Shown piece by piece: positions 9,044 through 18,490 of a stretch of 64,000 bases of DNA (position 1 is its first letter; every line of letters begins with the position of its first letter). The DNA comes from Alitabrizicola rongguiensis. Its GTDB lineage: Bacteria; Pseudomonadota; Alphaproteobacteria; Rhodobacterales; Rhodobacteraceae. Made by a program: the position numbers and the translations under genes. The notes under the pieces were generated by a model. That model did no database searches. It was given only the letters and a program-made list of their open reading frames with translations, and was not told the DNA's origin. Location: NCBI RefSeq assembly GCF_021491355.1, contig NZ_JAKENF010000004.1, forward strand, positions 124,001-188,000, written 5' to 3'.

Positions 9044-9436
9044 TCAGGCTGCGTCGCGAGTCAGGGCGGCAAGCGCGTCTTCACCCCAGGCGAGCTGTCC
9101 CTTGAGTTCTGCGATGGACTGGTCGAGTTCGGCTCGCTGCGCTTCCATCTCGGACAGGCGCGCCTTGGCAATCTCGTAGGTCCGGGCCAGTTGCAGCGCA
9201 CCTCCGCCTTCGCGGTCATAGAGGTCGAGCAGCTGCCGAATGTCTTCAAGGCTGAAGCCGAAGCGCTTGCCACGCAGGATCAGCTTCAAACGGGCGCGGT
9301 CACGTTTCGTGAACAGGCGCTTCGTCCCCTTGCGGATAGGAAAAAGCAGCTCCTTCTGTTCATAGAAACGCAGGGTGCGCGGCGTCACGTCGAACGCTTC
9401 GCACATCTCGCGGATGGTCATCGTTTCTGTCGTCAT
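9044..9436 (-). CDS. MerR family transcriptional regulator (proximal)
   Basis: The 130-residue protein has a MerR winged helix-turn-helix at the N-terminus ([22 protein letters not shown]) and a C-terminal coiled coil (residues 80-120) for dimerisation. It lacks a Cys-rich metal-binding loop, so metal sensing is unlikely. Together with the second MerR gene it heads the beta-oxidation cluster, and its promoter region holds several ACGT-containing dyads. It probably controls the cluster in response to an acyl-CoA, which is an inference from context. Confidence 0.88.
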   Translation of the reverse strand: MTTETMTIREMCEAFDVTPRTLRFYEQKELLFPIRKGTKRLFTKRDRARLKLILRGKRFGFSLEDIRQLLDLYDREGGGALQLARTYEIAKARLSEMEAQRAELDQSIAELKGQLAWGEDALAALTRDAA

Positions 9437-9516
9437 TCCTTCACTCCACGTTCATGTTTCGATTTGAACGCGGCTCAGATGGGGGTTCGAGCGGACCTTA
9501 CCAGCCGGCTTGCGGT

Positions 9517-9584
9517 TGACGTAAATGGAACGTCACGTCACTTCGCAAATGACGTAATGTCAGCAATCCTGACGTAGGGTCAGG
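9517..9584. promoter_or_regulatory. Cluster of palindromes upstream of the fatty-acid cluster, likely MerR operators
   Basis: Three dyads lie in 68 bases: TGACGT-N7-ACGTCA (9517-9535, with a further ACGTCA at 9535-9540), TGACGTAATGTCA (9550-9562) and CCTGAC-N5-GTCAGG (9568-9584). All sit in the gap before the proximal MerR gene, where the promoter for the minus-strand cluster should be. ACGT-centred dyads are of the kind described for MerR-type regulators of acyl-CoA and branched-chain catabolism such as LiuR. That resemblance is recalled, not computed. Confidence 0.65.
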
Positions 9585-9638
9585 CGCAAGATTCTGACCA
9601 AAGGGAAATCTGAGGCGGTGCCTCAGGGGCCGGAAATT

Positions 9639-10013
9639 TCACGCCTGCGAGGCCTTCTGCGCGGTCTCTCGGAGCGACTCCAGGTCGGCTATCGCGGAAT
9701 CGAGTTCACTGCGCTGTCGGTTCAGTTCCACAAGCTGGCGGTCGGCAAGAGCAACCAGGGCCTGCATTTGCGGGCGTGTTCCGGCGGTCTCGTAAATCAG
9801 CAGCCATTGGCGGATTTCCTCGAGCGAGAAGCCAAAGCGGCGGCCACGGAGAATGAGCGTCATGCGGGCGATCTCACGCGGGCCATACCAGCGGGCGCGA
9901 CCATCCTTTTCGGGTTGCAGCAACTCGATGTATTCGTAGTAACGCAGGGTGCGCGGCGTAACATCGAAGCGCGCACACATGTCCTTGAAGCTAAGCAATC
10001 CCTGATTGGCCAT
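9639..10013 (-). CDS. MerR family transcriptional regulator (distal)
   Basis: The 124-residue protein is a paralogue of the neighbouring MerR protein. Both share FDVTPRTLR(F/Y)YE, LILRG(K/R)RFGFSLE(D/E)IRQ and a C-terminal coiled coil. The HTH spans about residues 8-75. It is separated from the first MerR gene by the dyad-containing region and diverges from the thioesterase genes, so it could control either side. No metal-binding Cys cluster is present. Two regulators in tandem suggest a hetero-oligomer or two different signals. Confidence 0.87.
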   Translation of the reverse strand: MANQGLLSFKDMCARFDVTPRTLRYYEYIELLQPEKDGRARWYGPREIARMTLILRGRRFGFSLEEIRQWLLIYETAGTRPQMQALVALADRQLVELNRQRSELDSAIADLESLRETAQKASQA

Positions 10014-10144
10014 CCGCGCCCTCCACGCCGCAGATTAGGCCGAGCCTAGCCTTCACGCAATCGTCTCGCAGTTGCGGCAAATGCGCAGATGTGCCCTTGC
10101 GGAGGGATTTCCTCCGCGCGAAGGTCGCGCCCAAGGAGCATCAG

Positions 10145-10576
10145 ATGACCGACCGTGACAGTATCGCCCGCCAGTTCATTCAGGCCATCCCGCATTCCCG
10201 GGCACTCGGCATGACGCTGGAGTCCATTGGCGAGGGGCGGGCGACGATCTCCATGCCCTACGACACCCGGTTCATCGGGGATCCTGCCACCGGCGTCATT
10301 CATGGCGGTGCGGTTTCGGCGTTGATGGATACGGCCTCGGGCGCTGCCGCAATGAGTCACCCGAGCAATCCGGTGAGCACCGCCACGATCGACCTGCGCA
10401 TCGACTACATGCGGGCGGCAACGCCCGGACAACGGATCACCGCCGAGGCAGAGTGTTACCACCTGACCCGCTCTGTCGCCTTTGTACGCGCCGTTGCCCG
10501 TGATGAGGAAGAAGGCACTCCGGTCGCGACCGCAACAGGTGCCTTCACTGTCGTTCACGCGGAGGGGGCGAGGTGA
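10145..10576 (+). CDS. PaaI family thioesterase (first of two)
   Basis: This 143-residue hotdog-fold protein carries [19 protein letters not shown] near residue 55, the helix that binds the acyl-CoA thioester in PaaI-type enzymes. The start at 10145 is chosen because AAGGAG (10133-10138) precedes it by 6 bases. An upstream in-frame GTG lacks such a site. It would hydrolyse acyl- or aryl-CoA in the cytosol. It diverges from the MerR gene, and its end overlaps the second thioesterase gene by 4 bases (GTGA). Confidence 0.88.
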   Translation: MTDRDSIARQFIQAIPHSRALGMTLESIGEGRATISMPYDTRFIGDPATGVIHGGAVSALMDTASGAAAMSHPSNPVSTATIDLRIDYMRAATPGQRITAEAECYHLTRSVAFVRAVARDEEEGTPVATATGAFTVVHAEGAR

Positions 10577-11064
10577 CTGCGCATCTCGGGGAAGAAACTG
10601 GATGGCAGGGGCGGGATGCCGCGCTGACCGCGCTGGTCGAACGCGTGCCTTATCTGCGCTTCCTTGGCATCCGCTTCGATCGCCGAGGAGATGAACTGAC
10701 GGCGATCCTGCCTTATGCCGATAGCCTGATCGGAAACCCGCTGCTGCCCGCTCTGCATGGCGGAGTGATTGCCGCCTTTCTCGAAACGGCAGCGATCATC
10801 GAGCTGTCCTGGTCGACGATGTGGGAGGCCATGGAAAGTGGCGCGATCGATCCCGCGGCCATGACGCCTGCGATACTGCCTCCTCTGCCCAAGACGATCG
10901 ATTTCACCGTTGATTACCTTCGGTCGGGCTTGCCGCGCGATGCTTATGCCCGGGCGCGGGTCAACCGATCGGGCCGGCGCTACGCCAGTGTGCATGTCGA
11001 GGCCTGGCAGGAAAACAGGTCGCGTCTGTTTGCCCAGGCCACTGCGCATTTCCTGATGCCCTGA
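10573..11064 (+). CDS. PaaI family thioesterase (second of two)
   Basis: The 163-residue protein starts at GTG within the stop of the preceding gene. It has a hotdog fold with [18 protein letters not shown] near residue 61 and [19 protein letters not shown], which corresponds to [15 protein letters not shown] of its neighbour. The two are therefore divergent paralogues, perhaps forming a heteromer. It contains a short insertion ([20 protein letters not shown]) that the first copy lacks. The substrate is unknown. Coupled translation suggests equal amounts of the two. Confidence 0.86.
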   Translation: MTAHLGEETGWQGRDAALTALVERVPYLRFLGIRFDRRGDELTAILPYADSLIGNPLLPALHGGVIAAFLETAAIIELSWSTMWEAMESGAIDPAAMTPAILPPLPKTIDFTVDYLRSGLPRDAYARARVNRSGRRYASVHVEAWQENRSRLFAQATAHFLMP

Positions 11065-11067
11065 ACA

Positions 11068-12405
11068 ATGCGGCCAGCCGACAGCCTTTCCGCGCCGGGC
11101 ATAGGGCGAATTACAAACGCCCGCGTCCTGAAGATCGCACTGCCGATCGTGCTTTCGAACGCAACGATCCCGATCCTTGGCGCGGTCGATACCGCTGTCG
11201 TCGGCCAGATGGGCCAGGCAGCCCCGATTGGCGCGGTGGGCATGGGGGCGGTCATCCTGGCGTCGATCTACTGGGTTTTCGGCTTCCTGAGGATGGGGAC
11301 ATCGGGCCTGGTCGCGCAGGCCAAAGGCGCAGGTGACGATGCGGAAAGCGCCGCCGTCCTGTTGCGGGCCCTGCTGATCGCCGGGGCGGCCGGCCTGACC
11401 TTTATCCTGCTTCAGGCGGCCTTGTTCCGCGCGGCATTCCACATCGCGCCGGCGAGCCCCGAAGTGGAGGACTTGGCGCGACAGTACTTGTCGATCCGGA
11501 TCTGGGGCGCCCCGGCTACGATCGGGATCTACGCCGTAACCGGCTGGCTGATCGCCGTCGAGCGGACGCAGTCGGTTTTCCTGCAGCAGGTGGCCATCAA
11601 CGGGTTGAACGTTGTTCTGAGCTTTTGGTTCGTCCTCGGGCTGGGCTGGGGCGTGCCAGGGGTGGCCTTTGCGACCCTGATTGCGGAATGGGCAGGCCTG
11701 GCGCTTGGCCTTTGGCTGTGCCGGCCAGCCCTGGCGCCGCGCCATATCGCTGACCTGGCGCGCCTGTTCGACGTGAGCCGGCTGAAAGAAATGGCGCGGG
11801 TCAACACCGACATCATGATCCGTTCGGTCGCGCTCCAGGTCTGTTTCACGACCTTCGTGTTCCTCGGTGCCGGCGAGGGTGACGTGACGCTTGCCGCAAA
11901 CCAGGTGCTGCTCCAGTTCCTGGAGATCACCGCCTATGCGCTCGATGGCTTCGCCTTCGCCGCCGAGACGCTTGTCGGGCAGGCCGTCGGCGCGAGATCG
12001 CTGGCCGACTTGCGCCGGGCCGCGATCCTGACCAGCGGCTGGGGTGTGGCCGGAAGCGTGGCGCTGGCGACCGCGTTCTGGGTCGGCGGGCCGGCAATCA
12101 TCAATGTGATGGCCACTGATCCGGCGGTACAGGCCGACGCGCGCCTTTATCTGCCCTGGGTCGCCATCGGGCCGATGATCGGCATTGCCAGCTGGATGTT
12201 CGACGGCATCTTCATCGGCGCCACGCTGACGCGCGAAATGCGCAATGCGATGCTGCTGTCATCGGCGATCTACGCGCTGGCACTGGTGATCCTTTTGCCA
12301 CGCTTCGGCAATCACGGGCTTTGGGCTGCGCTGATGGTTCTGAACACGGCGCGGGGGCTGACAATGGCCTGGCTCTACCACAAGGCCGAGGCAAAGGCCG
12401 CCTGA
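11068..12405 (+). CDS. MATE family efflux transporter (DinF-like)
   Basis: The 445-residue inner-membrane protein has about 12 hydrophobic segments in two related halves. Features such as LPIVLSNATIPILGAVDTAV near the N-terminus fit MATE antiporters of the DinF branch, which export small cationic or organic compounds in exchange for Na+ or H+. It starts 3 bases after the second thioesterase gene, so the three genes probably form an operon. An export function for products of the thioesterases is possible but unproven. It ends tail to tail with pyrD without a gap. Confidence 0.9.
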   Translation: MRPADSLSAPGIGRITNARVLKIALPIVLSNATIPILGAVDTAVVGQMGQAAPIGAVGMGAVILASIYWVFGFLRMGTSGLVAQAKGAGDDAESAAVLLRALLIAGAAGLTFILLQAALFRAAFHIAPASPEVEDLARQYLSIRIWGAPATIGIYAVTGWLIAVERTQSVFLQQVAINGLNVVLSFWFVLGLGWGVPGVAFATLIAEWAGLALGLWLCRPALAPRHIADLARLFDVSRLKEMARVNTDIMIRSVALQVCFTTFVFLGAGEGDVTLAANQVLLQFLEITAYALDGFAFAAETLVGQAVGARSLADLRRAAILTSGWGVAGSVALATAFWVGGPAIINVMATDPAVQADARLYLPWVAIGPMIGIASWMFDGIFIGATLTREMRNAMLLSSAIYALALVILLPRFGNHGLWAALMVLNTARGLTMAWLYHKAEAKAA

Positions 12406-13464
12406 TCAGAGCCAGTCGGCCCGACCGCTGCCCACTGCGTCAGCGACCGCCGCAAAACCGTCCCGGGCAAGAAGCGCATCGAGACCCCGTGCGATCCGGC
12501 TGGGCAGAGAGATGCCCTCATAGACCAGCGCGGTATAGAGCTGCACCGCCGCGGCTCCCGCGCGGATCTTCTGGTAGGCTTGTTCAGCAGAACCGATCCC
12601 GCCCACGCCGATCAACGGCAGGCGCCCCTCGGTCAGCTGAGACAGCAGCGCCAGAATGCGGGTCGATTTCTCGAACAGCGGAGCGCCTGACAGACCGCCA
12701 GTCTCGCCCCTATGGCTGCTTTTCAATCCGTCGCGCGACAAGGTTGTGTTGGTGGCAATGATGCCGGAGAGGCCGCTGGCAATTGCGACCTCGGCAATCC
12801 CGGCCAGCTCGTCCGCCGTCAGATCTGGCGCAATCTTCAGGAAGACCGGAATTGGACGGACAAGCGATGCCCGCGCCTCCATGACCCCGGCCAGCAGGGC
12901 CGCGAGTGCAGCTGGCCCCTGCAGGTCGCGCAGCTTTTCGGTGTTGGGGGACGAGACATTGACCGTGACAAAATCAGCGACAGGACCGCAGATCGTCAGA
13001 ACACGGGCGAAATCAGCAGCACGGTCGGCGCTGTCCTTGTTGGCGCCCAGGTTGAGCCCGATCGGCAGCGTGCGGGGCCGGTCAACCAGCCGGGCAGCAA
13101 TCGCCTCCATCCCTTCGTTATTGAAGCCAAAGCGGTTGATCGCCGCGCGGTCCTCGCTCAGCCGGAACAGTCGCGGTCGCGGATTGCCCGGTTGCGGTCG
13201 GGGCGTAGCCGCGCCGACCTCCAGAAACCCGAAGCCCGCCCGAGCCAGCGGCGCCAAGGCGACAGCGTTCTTGTCATAGCCTGCGGCAAGGCCAACCGGG
13301 TTCGCCAGATCGAGACCGGCCAGCGTCGTTCTAAGCCTCGGAGAAGTAATTGCACCGGGCAAAGGGACCAGTCCGCTACGCAGGGCCGACAGCGACAGCC
13401 CATGCGCCGTTTCCGGGTCCAGCCGGTGAAGGGCGGCAAGGCCGACAGTCTCGATCAGCGTCAC
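12406..13464 (-). CDS. pyrD: Dihydroorotate dehydrogenase (quinone), class 2
   Basis: The 352-residue enzyme oxidises dihydroorotate to orotate with quinone as acceptor in pyrimidine synthesis, at the inner membrane. [10 protein letters not shown] and FNNEGM fit the FMN site, and [14 protein letters not shown] contains the catalytic Ser of class 2 enzymes. GVGGI binds FMN phosphate near the C-terminus. The start is a GTG at 13462-13464 overlapping the stop of the DUF952 gene (GTGA). Starts further upstream would run through that gene. The N-terminal helices that bind membranes in class 2 are present. Confidence 0.93.
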   Translation of the reverse strand: MTLIETVGLAALHRLDPETAHGLSLSALRSGLVPLPGAITSPRLRTTLAGLDLANPVGLAAGYDKNAVALAPLARAGFGFLEVGAATPRPQPGNPRPRLFRLSEDRAAINRFGFNNEGMEAIAARLVDRPRTLPIGLNLGANKDSADRAADFARVLTICGPVADFVTVNVSSPNTEKLRDLQGPAALAALLAGVMEARASLVRPIPVFLKIAPDLTADELAGIAEVAIASGLSGIIATNTTLSRDGLKSSHRGETGGLSGAPLFEKSTRILALLSQLTEGRLPLIGVGGIGSAEQAYQKIRAGAAAVQLYTALVYEGISLPSRIARGLDALLARDGFAAVADAVGSGRADWL

Positions 13465-13799
13465 AGCAGGCCCTCGGGGAAGATATGCCCGGTTGCGCCA
13501 AGCGGCAGCGACTTGTCCCAGACGACATCGGAAAGTCGCAGATCGCGATAGAGATGCGGAAAGAGATTCCCGCCGCGCGATGGCTCCCATTTCAGGGCAT
13601 CGCCAAGTCGGTCGGCGTCCACAGCGACAAGCACAAGGTTGCTCTCGGTCGCGAAATGCCGGGCTGCGGTTTCGGCCACCTGCGAGGGGGTCGAGAAATG
13701 GATGAACCCATCCTCCAGATCGATGGGCGCACCGGCGGTCACCCCCTCGGCACGGAAGGCGTCCCATTCGGCACGGCGAAAGATCTTCAGGATCAGCAT
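13461..13799 (-). CDS. DUF952 domain-containing protein
   Basis: The 112-residue protein matches DUF952, including the [20 protein letters not shown] segment that is characteristic of the family. The biochemical role of the family is unknown. It lies upstream of pyrD with a 4-base overlap, so the two are translationally coupled. No signal peptide or membrane segment is visible. A link to pyrimidine metabolism is only suggested by position. Confidence 0.85.
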   Translation of the reverse strand: MLILKIFRRAEWDAFRAEGVTAGAPIDLEDGFIHFSTPSQVAETAARHFATESNLVLVAVDADRLGDALKWEPSRGGNLFPHLYRDLRLSDVVWDKSLPLGATGHIFPEGLL

Positions 13800-13916
13800 G
13801 GCGCCTCAATGCCCCTTCGGCGGGAAACGGTCAATGCCCTGCGCGATCGGACTGCAGGCCTTTGACAGGAGCCGGAGCGGCCTGCACCCTGCAGGCATCA
13901 CATACAGGAGTGCCCC

Positions 13917-15515
13917 ATGAGACTCACGCTTACCGCGTCCGTCGCCGCCATCGCCCTGTCCTCTGGTATGGCACAGGCGGACTACACGCTTCACATCCTG
14001 CACATCAACGATTTCCACAGCCGGCTCGAACCGATCAACAAGTTCGACTCGACCTGCTCTGCAGAGGATGATGCAGAAGGCAAGTGCTTCGGCGGCGTCG
14101 CGCGGGTGGCCGCCAAGATCAATGAGTTGCGGGATAGCATCACCGCTGCGGGAGGCAATGTCATCGTGCTGGACGCAGGGGACCAGTCTCAGGGCAGTCT
14201 GTTCTACACCACCTACAAGGGCGCGGCCGAGGCGGATTTCATGGCGATGATCGATTTCGACGCGATGGCGGTCGGCAACCATGAATTCGACAACGGCCCC
14301 GAGGGGCTGGCCGTTTTCCTCGACAAGGCCGATACGCCGGTCATTTCCGGCAACCTCGATGTCAGCCAGTCGAACCTGCTGAATGGCCGGCTGCAGAAGC
14401 ATGTTGTCCTGGATGTGGGCGGGCAGAAGATCGGCATCGTCTCGGCGCTGGCGACCGACACGCCCGAAACCTCGAGCCCCGGTCCGACGGTGATCTTCAA
14501 GGACGACATCGACAGCCTGAAGGGCGAGGTGGCCGAGTTGCAGGCCGCAGGTGTGAACAAGATCATCGCGCTGGAACACGTGGGTTATGTGCGTGACCAG
14601 AAGATCGCTGCGGAAGTCCCGGGGCTGGATGCAGTGGTCGGCGGCCATTCCCATACATACCTGTCCTCCTCCGACCCGGAGGCATCCGGACCCTATCCCA
14701 CCATGGTGAAGGGCCCGGAAGGGACAGACGTTCCGGTCGTGCAGGCCTATGCCTATTCCAAGTATCTCGGCCACCTCGAACTGACCTTTGACGATGACGG
14801 CAAGCTGATCTCGGCGAAAGGCGGTCCGATCCTGCTGGACGCTTCGGTCAAGCCGGACCCGGCCTATGTGGCCAAGGTCGCGGAACTGGCCAAGCCGCTG
14901 GAAGAGGTGCGCGCCAAGGTCGTCGCCGAGGCGGCGGTGCCGATCGACGGGCAGCGCGAAACCTGCCGGCAACAGGAATGCCAGATGGGCAATCTGGTTG
15001 CCGAGGCGATGCTGGATAGGGTCAAGGATCAGGGCGTCACCATCGCGATCCAGAACGGGGGCGGCGTCCGCGCCTCGATCGATGCGGGTCCGATCACGAT
15101 GGGCGAAGTGCTGACCGTCCTGCCGTTCCAGAACACGCTCTCGACCTTCGAGACGACGGGCGCAACGATCATCGCGGCGCTGGAGAACGGCGTGTCGCAA
15201 GTGGAAGAAGGCGCGGGCCGTTTCCCGCAGGTCGCGGGTCTGAAATACACCTTCGATCCGGCAAGGCCCGCAGGGTCGCGCGTTTCCGACGTTCTGGTCG
15301 AAACCGACGGCAGTTGGGGGCCAATCGACCGCGGTAAGACCTATCTCGCGGTGACGAACAACTATGTCCGGACAGGAGGCGACGGGTTCTCGATGCTTGC
15401 GACTGCCCAGAACGCATATGACTATGGTCCCGATCTGGCTGATGTCACGGCGGAGTATCTCGCGGCGCGCATGCCCTACACGCCTGTACTCGATGGTCGC
15501 ATCACCCGTAAATGA
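13917..15515 (+). CDS. Periplasmic 5'-nucleotidase / 2',3'-cyclic phosphodiesterase family
   Basis: The 532-residue precursor begins with a clear signal peptide (MRLTLTASVAAIALSSGMAQA). The metallophosphatase domain shows LHINDFHSRLE, LDAGDQSQGS, VGNHEFDNG and VVGGHSHTYL, which bind two metal ions. The C-terminal 5'-nucleotidase domain has QNGGGVRASIDAG and the substrate-stacking region near TGGDGFSML. It would dephosphorylate nucleotides in the periplasm. A good ribosome-binding site (CAGGAG) precedes it. A hairpin at 15528-15563 follows. Confidence 0.93.
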   Translation: MRLTLTASVAAIALSSGMAQADYTLHILHINDFHSRLEPINKFDSTCSAEDDAEGKCFGGVARVAAKINELRDSITAAGGNVIVLDAGDQSQGSLFYTTYKGAAEADFMAMIDFDAMAVGNHEFDNGPEGLAVFLDKADTPVISGNLDVSQSNLLNGRLQKHVVLDVGGQKIGIVSALATDTPETSSPGPTVIFKDDIDSLKGEVAELQAAGVNKIIALEHVGYVRDQKIAAEVPGLDAVVGGHSHTYLSSSDPEASGPYPTMVKGPEGTDVPVVQAYAYSKYLGHLELTFDDDGKLISAKGGPILLDASVKPDPAYVAKVAELAKPLEEVRAKVVAEAAVPIDGQRETCRQQECQMGNLVAEAMLDRVKDQGVTIAIQNGGGVRASIDAGPITMGEVLTVLPFQNTLSTFETTGATIIAALENGVSQVEEGAGRFPQVAGLKYTFDPARPAGSRVSDVLVETDGSWGPIDRGKTYLAVTNNYVRTGGDGFSMLATAQNAYDYGPDLADVTAEYLAARMPYTPVLDGRITRK

Positions 15516-15527
15516 CACGTTCGGCGC

Positions 15528-15563
15528 GCGGCCGGGTCAGCCTTTCGGGTTGAGCCCGGCCGC
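15528..15563. terminator. Hairpin after the 5'-nucleotidase gene
   Basis: GCGGCCGGG (15528-15536) pairs perfectly with CCCGGCCGC (15555-15563) across an 18-base loop. It lies 12 bases after the 5'-nucleotidase stop and before the tRNA gene. There is no U-tract, so termination may need Rho or be weak. Confidence 0.55.
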
Positions 15564-15589
15564 ACCCGATGGTAAGAGCCGCTTCGAGC

Positions 15590-15663
15590 GCGGGTATGGT
15601 GTAGTGGTAGCGCCTCAGCCTTCCAAGCTGATGGGGCGGGTTCGATTCCCGCTACCCGCTCCA
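15590..15663 (+). tRNA. tRNA-Gly (anticodon TCC)
   Basis: A full cloverleaf can be folded: acceptor arms GCGGGTA and TACCCGC, anticodon stem TCAGC/GCTGA with loop CTTCCAA (anticodon TCC), and T-arm GCGGG-TTCGATT-CCCGC. The discriminator base is T, and the 3' CCA is encoded at 15661-15663. It reads GGA and, by wobble, GGG codons. It stands alone between the 5'-nucleotidase and cardiolipin synthase genes. I see no repeated 3' end that would mark an integrated element. Confidence 0.97.
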
Positions 15664-15768
15664 AATCTTTCGAAAATGTCCTGTTTTCCTGAGTAGGCGC
15701 TTGATCGCTACGGTCCGGCATGTCGATAACTGTCGGCAGGCAGAAGCGGCTGGAGTGCGAACGGGATA

Positions 15769-17229
15769 ATGTTGCTATGGCTCACCAACCAGCCCGCCTG
15801 GCATTTCGTTGTCCTTCACGTCGCGCTTCAGGCGCTGTTCGTCGCCCGCGCCCTGCTGCGCCCGCGCCGCGAGCCTGCCGCGCGCATGGCGTGGGCGCTG
15901 GTCATCATCATGGCGCCGGTCATTGGGCTTCTGGCCTATGTGCTGTTCGGCGAGACGAACATCGGTCGCAAGCGCGTCGCTCGCGCCCGCGCCGCTGAGG
16001 CAGCATTGCCCGATCCGGCCACCATTGGCGTGGCGCCGGGCACGACGAAGTGGCCCGAAGTCGGTCCCGAATACGAAAGACTGTTCCATATCGGCCAGTC
16101 GATCAGCGGCTTCGATCCGGTTCCGGGCAACCGGGCCACGCTCATGGCGGATTCCGATAGCGCGGTCGACGCGATGATTGCCGATATCGATGCCGCCCGA
16201 AATCATGTTCACCTCGCCTTCTACATCTGGCTGCCAGACAACAACGGCCTGAAGATGGTCGAGGCGCTCAAGCGCGCGGCGGCCCGTGGAGTTACCTGTC
16301 GCGCGATGGCCGACGACCTCGGCTCACGCCGGTTGATCCGGTCGCCGCATTGGCAGGCGATGAAGGATGCAGGCATCCACGTCACGATGACCTTGCCCAT
16401 CGGCAACCCGTTCCTGCGTGTCACCCAAGGCCGGATCGATCTGCGCAACCACCGCAAGATCCTCGTGATCGACAATGCCATCACCTATTGCGGCAGCCAG
16501 AACTGTGCCGATCCGGCCTTTCTGCCCAAGGCCAAGTTCGCGCCCTGGGTGGACATCATGCTGCGTTTCGAAGGGCCTGTCGTCCGGCAGAACCAGCATC
16601 TGTTCGCGGTCGATTGGATGGCGGAGACGCAGGAGGATCTGACTTTCCTGTTCGACGATCCGCTGCCGCCCGAACAGCCCGGCTTCGTCGCACAGGCGAT
16701 CGGTACTGGACCGACCGTCCGCCCCACCGCCATGCCCGAGGTCTTTACCTCGCTCATGTATGCAGCGCGGCACGAACTGATCGTGACGACACCCTATTAC
16801 GTTCCCGACGAACCGATCCAGGCGGCGCTCTGCGCAAGCGCCCGGCGCGGCGTGCACACCACCGTCATCTTTCCCGAGCGCAATGACTCCTGGCTCGTGG
16901 GGGCCGCGAGCCGCAGCTACTACGACGATCTGATCGAGGCGGGCGTCCGTATCCATGAATACCGGGGAGGGCTCCTCCACACCAAGTCGATCACGATCGA
17001 TGGCAAAGCTGCGCTGATCGGGTCGGCGAACCTTGACCGCCGCAGTTTCGAGTTGAACTTCGAGAACAACATCCTCTTGGTCGACGATGAGATGACGGCA
17101 CAGATCCGCGCCCGTCAGCACAGCTATCTGGCACAGTCCGACGCCGTCTCGCCGGGCACTGTCAGGAACTGGCACATCACCACCCGGCTCTGGAACAACG
17201 CTCTGGCGATGTTCGGCCCTATCCTCTGA
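15769..17229 (+). CDS. cls: Cardiolipin synthase
   Basis: The 486-residue membrane enzyme joins two phosphatidylglycerol molecules into cardiolipin. Two N-terminal membrane segments (about residues 8-25 and 40-62) precede two phospholipase D domains with HKD motifs: LRNHRKILVIDNAITYCGSQ near residue 225 and LLHTKSITIDGKAALIGSAN near residue 404. Length and order are typical of the ClsA group. The start at 15769 is the only reasonable one, but its ribosome-binding site (GGAG at 15752) is distant. Confidence 0.92.
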   Translation: MLLWLTNQPAWHFVVLHVALQALFVARALLRPRREPAARMAWALVIIMAPVIGLLAYVLFGETNIGRKRVARARAAEAALPDPATIGVAPGTTKWPEVGPEYERLFHIGQSISGFDPVPGNRATLMADSDSAVDAMIADIDAARNHVHLAFYIWLPDNNGLKMVEALKRAAARGVTCRAMADDLGSRRLIRSPHWQAMKDAGIHVTMTLPIGNPFLRVTQGRIDLRNHRKILVIDNAITYCGSQNCADPAFLPKAKFAPWVDIMLRFEGPVVRQNQHLFAVDWMAETQEDLTFLFDDPLPPEQPGFVAQAIGTGPTVRPTAMPEVFTSLMYAARHELIVTTPYYVPDEPIQAALCASARRGVHTTVIFPERNDSWLVGAASRSYYDDLIEAGVRIHEYRGGLLHTKSITIDGKAALIGSANLDRRSFELNFENNILLVDDEMTAQIRARQHSYLAQSDAVSPGTVRNWHITTRLWNNALAMFGPIL

Positions 17230-17292
17230 AATCAAGGGCGACGCCGCGAGAGATCGACCCATTCGCAACTCCGCATTTCAACAGGAGAGATT

Positions 17293-18483
17293 ATGTCTTG
17301 CCGTTTGACCTGCCTGATTGCACTTGCCACCATTTCCGCCTTGCCGGCTGCCGCGCAATCCTTGAAAGCCGACGAGATCGTGAGTTCGATCGCTGTCGCT
17401 GCGATCGACCCGCCGGTTCCGGTCCTTGGGGCCGATGACCGGGTGCATCTTGCCTATGAACTGCACATCGACAACCATTCGCGGCTGTTCGTGACACCGA
17501 ACCAGATCGAGGCGGTCGACGCTGGCGGCAAAGTGCTTGGCACGCTGAAGGGCGATGCGCTGACCGCGATGATGACCTCGTTTTCCGGAAAGCCGCGGCT
17601 CATCCCGCCGGGCGGAACGGCAACCGCATTCATGGACGTGAGCTTTGCCGTTGGCGAGACTGTGCCCGAAACGGTTTTCGCCCGCGTCACCGCTACGCGT
17701 GAACTGGCAGATGAAAACGGCAATCCGGTGCCGCTCGGCAAGGATCAGCCTGTGCCAGCGACCTACACCTTTACCGGGGCGCCCACGCCCGTTTCCGGCA
17801 AGGCTGTCGTCATTTCCCCGCCGCTGAAGGGCAAGCACTGGGTTGCCGTGAACGGCTGCTGCGACACCGTGACCTCGCACCGGGGCGAGATCATGCCCGT
17901 CAACGGTCAGATGCGACTGCCTGAGCGGTTCGCGATCGACTGGGTCAAGCTTGATGACAAGGGCCAGGTCTTTACCGGCAAGGCTGATCAGCTTTCGTCC
18001 TACGCCTACTACGGGACCGAGGTGCTGTCGGTCGCCGATGGCACGGTGGTGAACCTGTACAACGAGGCCGACGAACAGGTTCCCGGCGAGGATCCGAAGG
18101 GCATCACCACCGAAAACATCGGTGGCAACATGCTGGTCGTCGATATCGGCAACGGCAACTTCGCCTTCTACGCCCACCTGCAGCGCGACAGCCTGAAGGT
18201 GAAGCTGGGCGACAAGGTGACGACCGGTCAGCCGCTGGCGCTGCTAGGCAATACTGGGAACTCCACTGGCCCCCATCTGCACTTCCACGTGATGGATGGC
18301 CCGTCGCCGCTGGACGCGAATGGCCTACCCTTTACCTTCACCAGCTTTACCGGTGAGGGCGTTCTCGTCGATCAAGATGAGGCGATGGAAGACGGCAAGC
18401 CGGTTAGGCCGGACACGTCGCGCCTGACCGGCAAGATGGAAAACCGGTTGCCACTGAACAATCAGGTCGTGAGTTTCGACTGA
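17293..18483 (+). CDS. M23 family metallopeptidase (LytM-type), secreted
   Basis: The 396-residue precursor has a signal peptide (MSCRLTCLIALATISALPAAA). The C-terminal third carries the LytM fold: FAIDWVKLDD supplies the zinc-binding Asp, GNFAFYAHLQ and GPHLHFHVMD supply the catalytic HxH. Such enzymes cut peptide bonds in the peptidoglycan or act as regulators of amidases. The first 170 residues are beta-rich and of unknown function. A strong ribosome-binding site (AGGAG) precedes the ATG. It lies 63 bases after cls. Confidence 0.88.
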   Translation: MSCRLTCLIALATISALPAAAQSLKADEIVSSIAVAAIDPPVPVLGADDRVHLAYELHIDNHSRLFVTPNQIEAVDAGGKVLGTLKGDALTAMMTSFSGKPRLIPPGGTATAFMDVSFAVGETVPETVFARVTATRELADENGNPVPLGKDQPVPATYTFTGAPTPVSGKAVVISPPLKGKHWVAVNGCCDTVTSHRGEIMPVNGQMRLPERFAIDWVKLDDKGQVFTGKADQLSSYAYYGTEVLSVADGTVVNLYNEADEQVPGEDPKGITTENIGGNMLVVDIGNGNFAFYAHLQRDSLKVKLGDKVTTGQPLALLGNTGNSTGPHLHFHVMDGPSPLDANGLPFTFTSFTGEGVLVDQDEAMEDGKPVRPDTSRLTGKMENRLPLNNQVVSFD

Positions 18484-18490
18484 CGCTTGA

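Noticed and set aside
13806..15518. Open frame of 570 codons opposite the 5'-nucleotidase gene
   Set aside because: The plus-strand gene has signal peptide and all motifs. The antisense frame has none.
15590..15663. tRNA-Gly as an integration site for a mobile element
   Set aside because: No integrase, direct repeat of the tRNA end or change in gene content is seen downstream, where cls follows directly.
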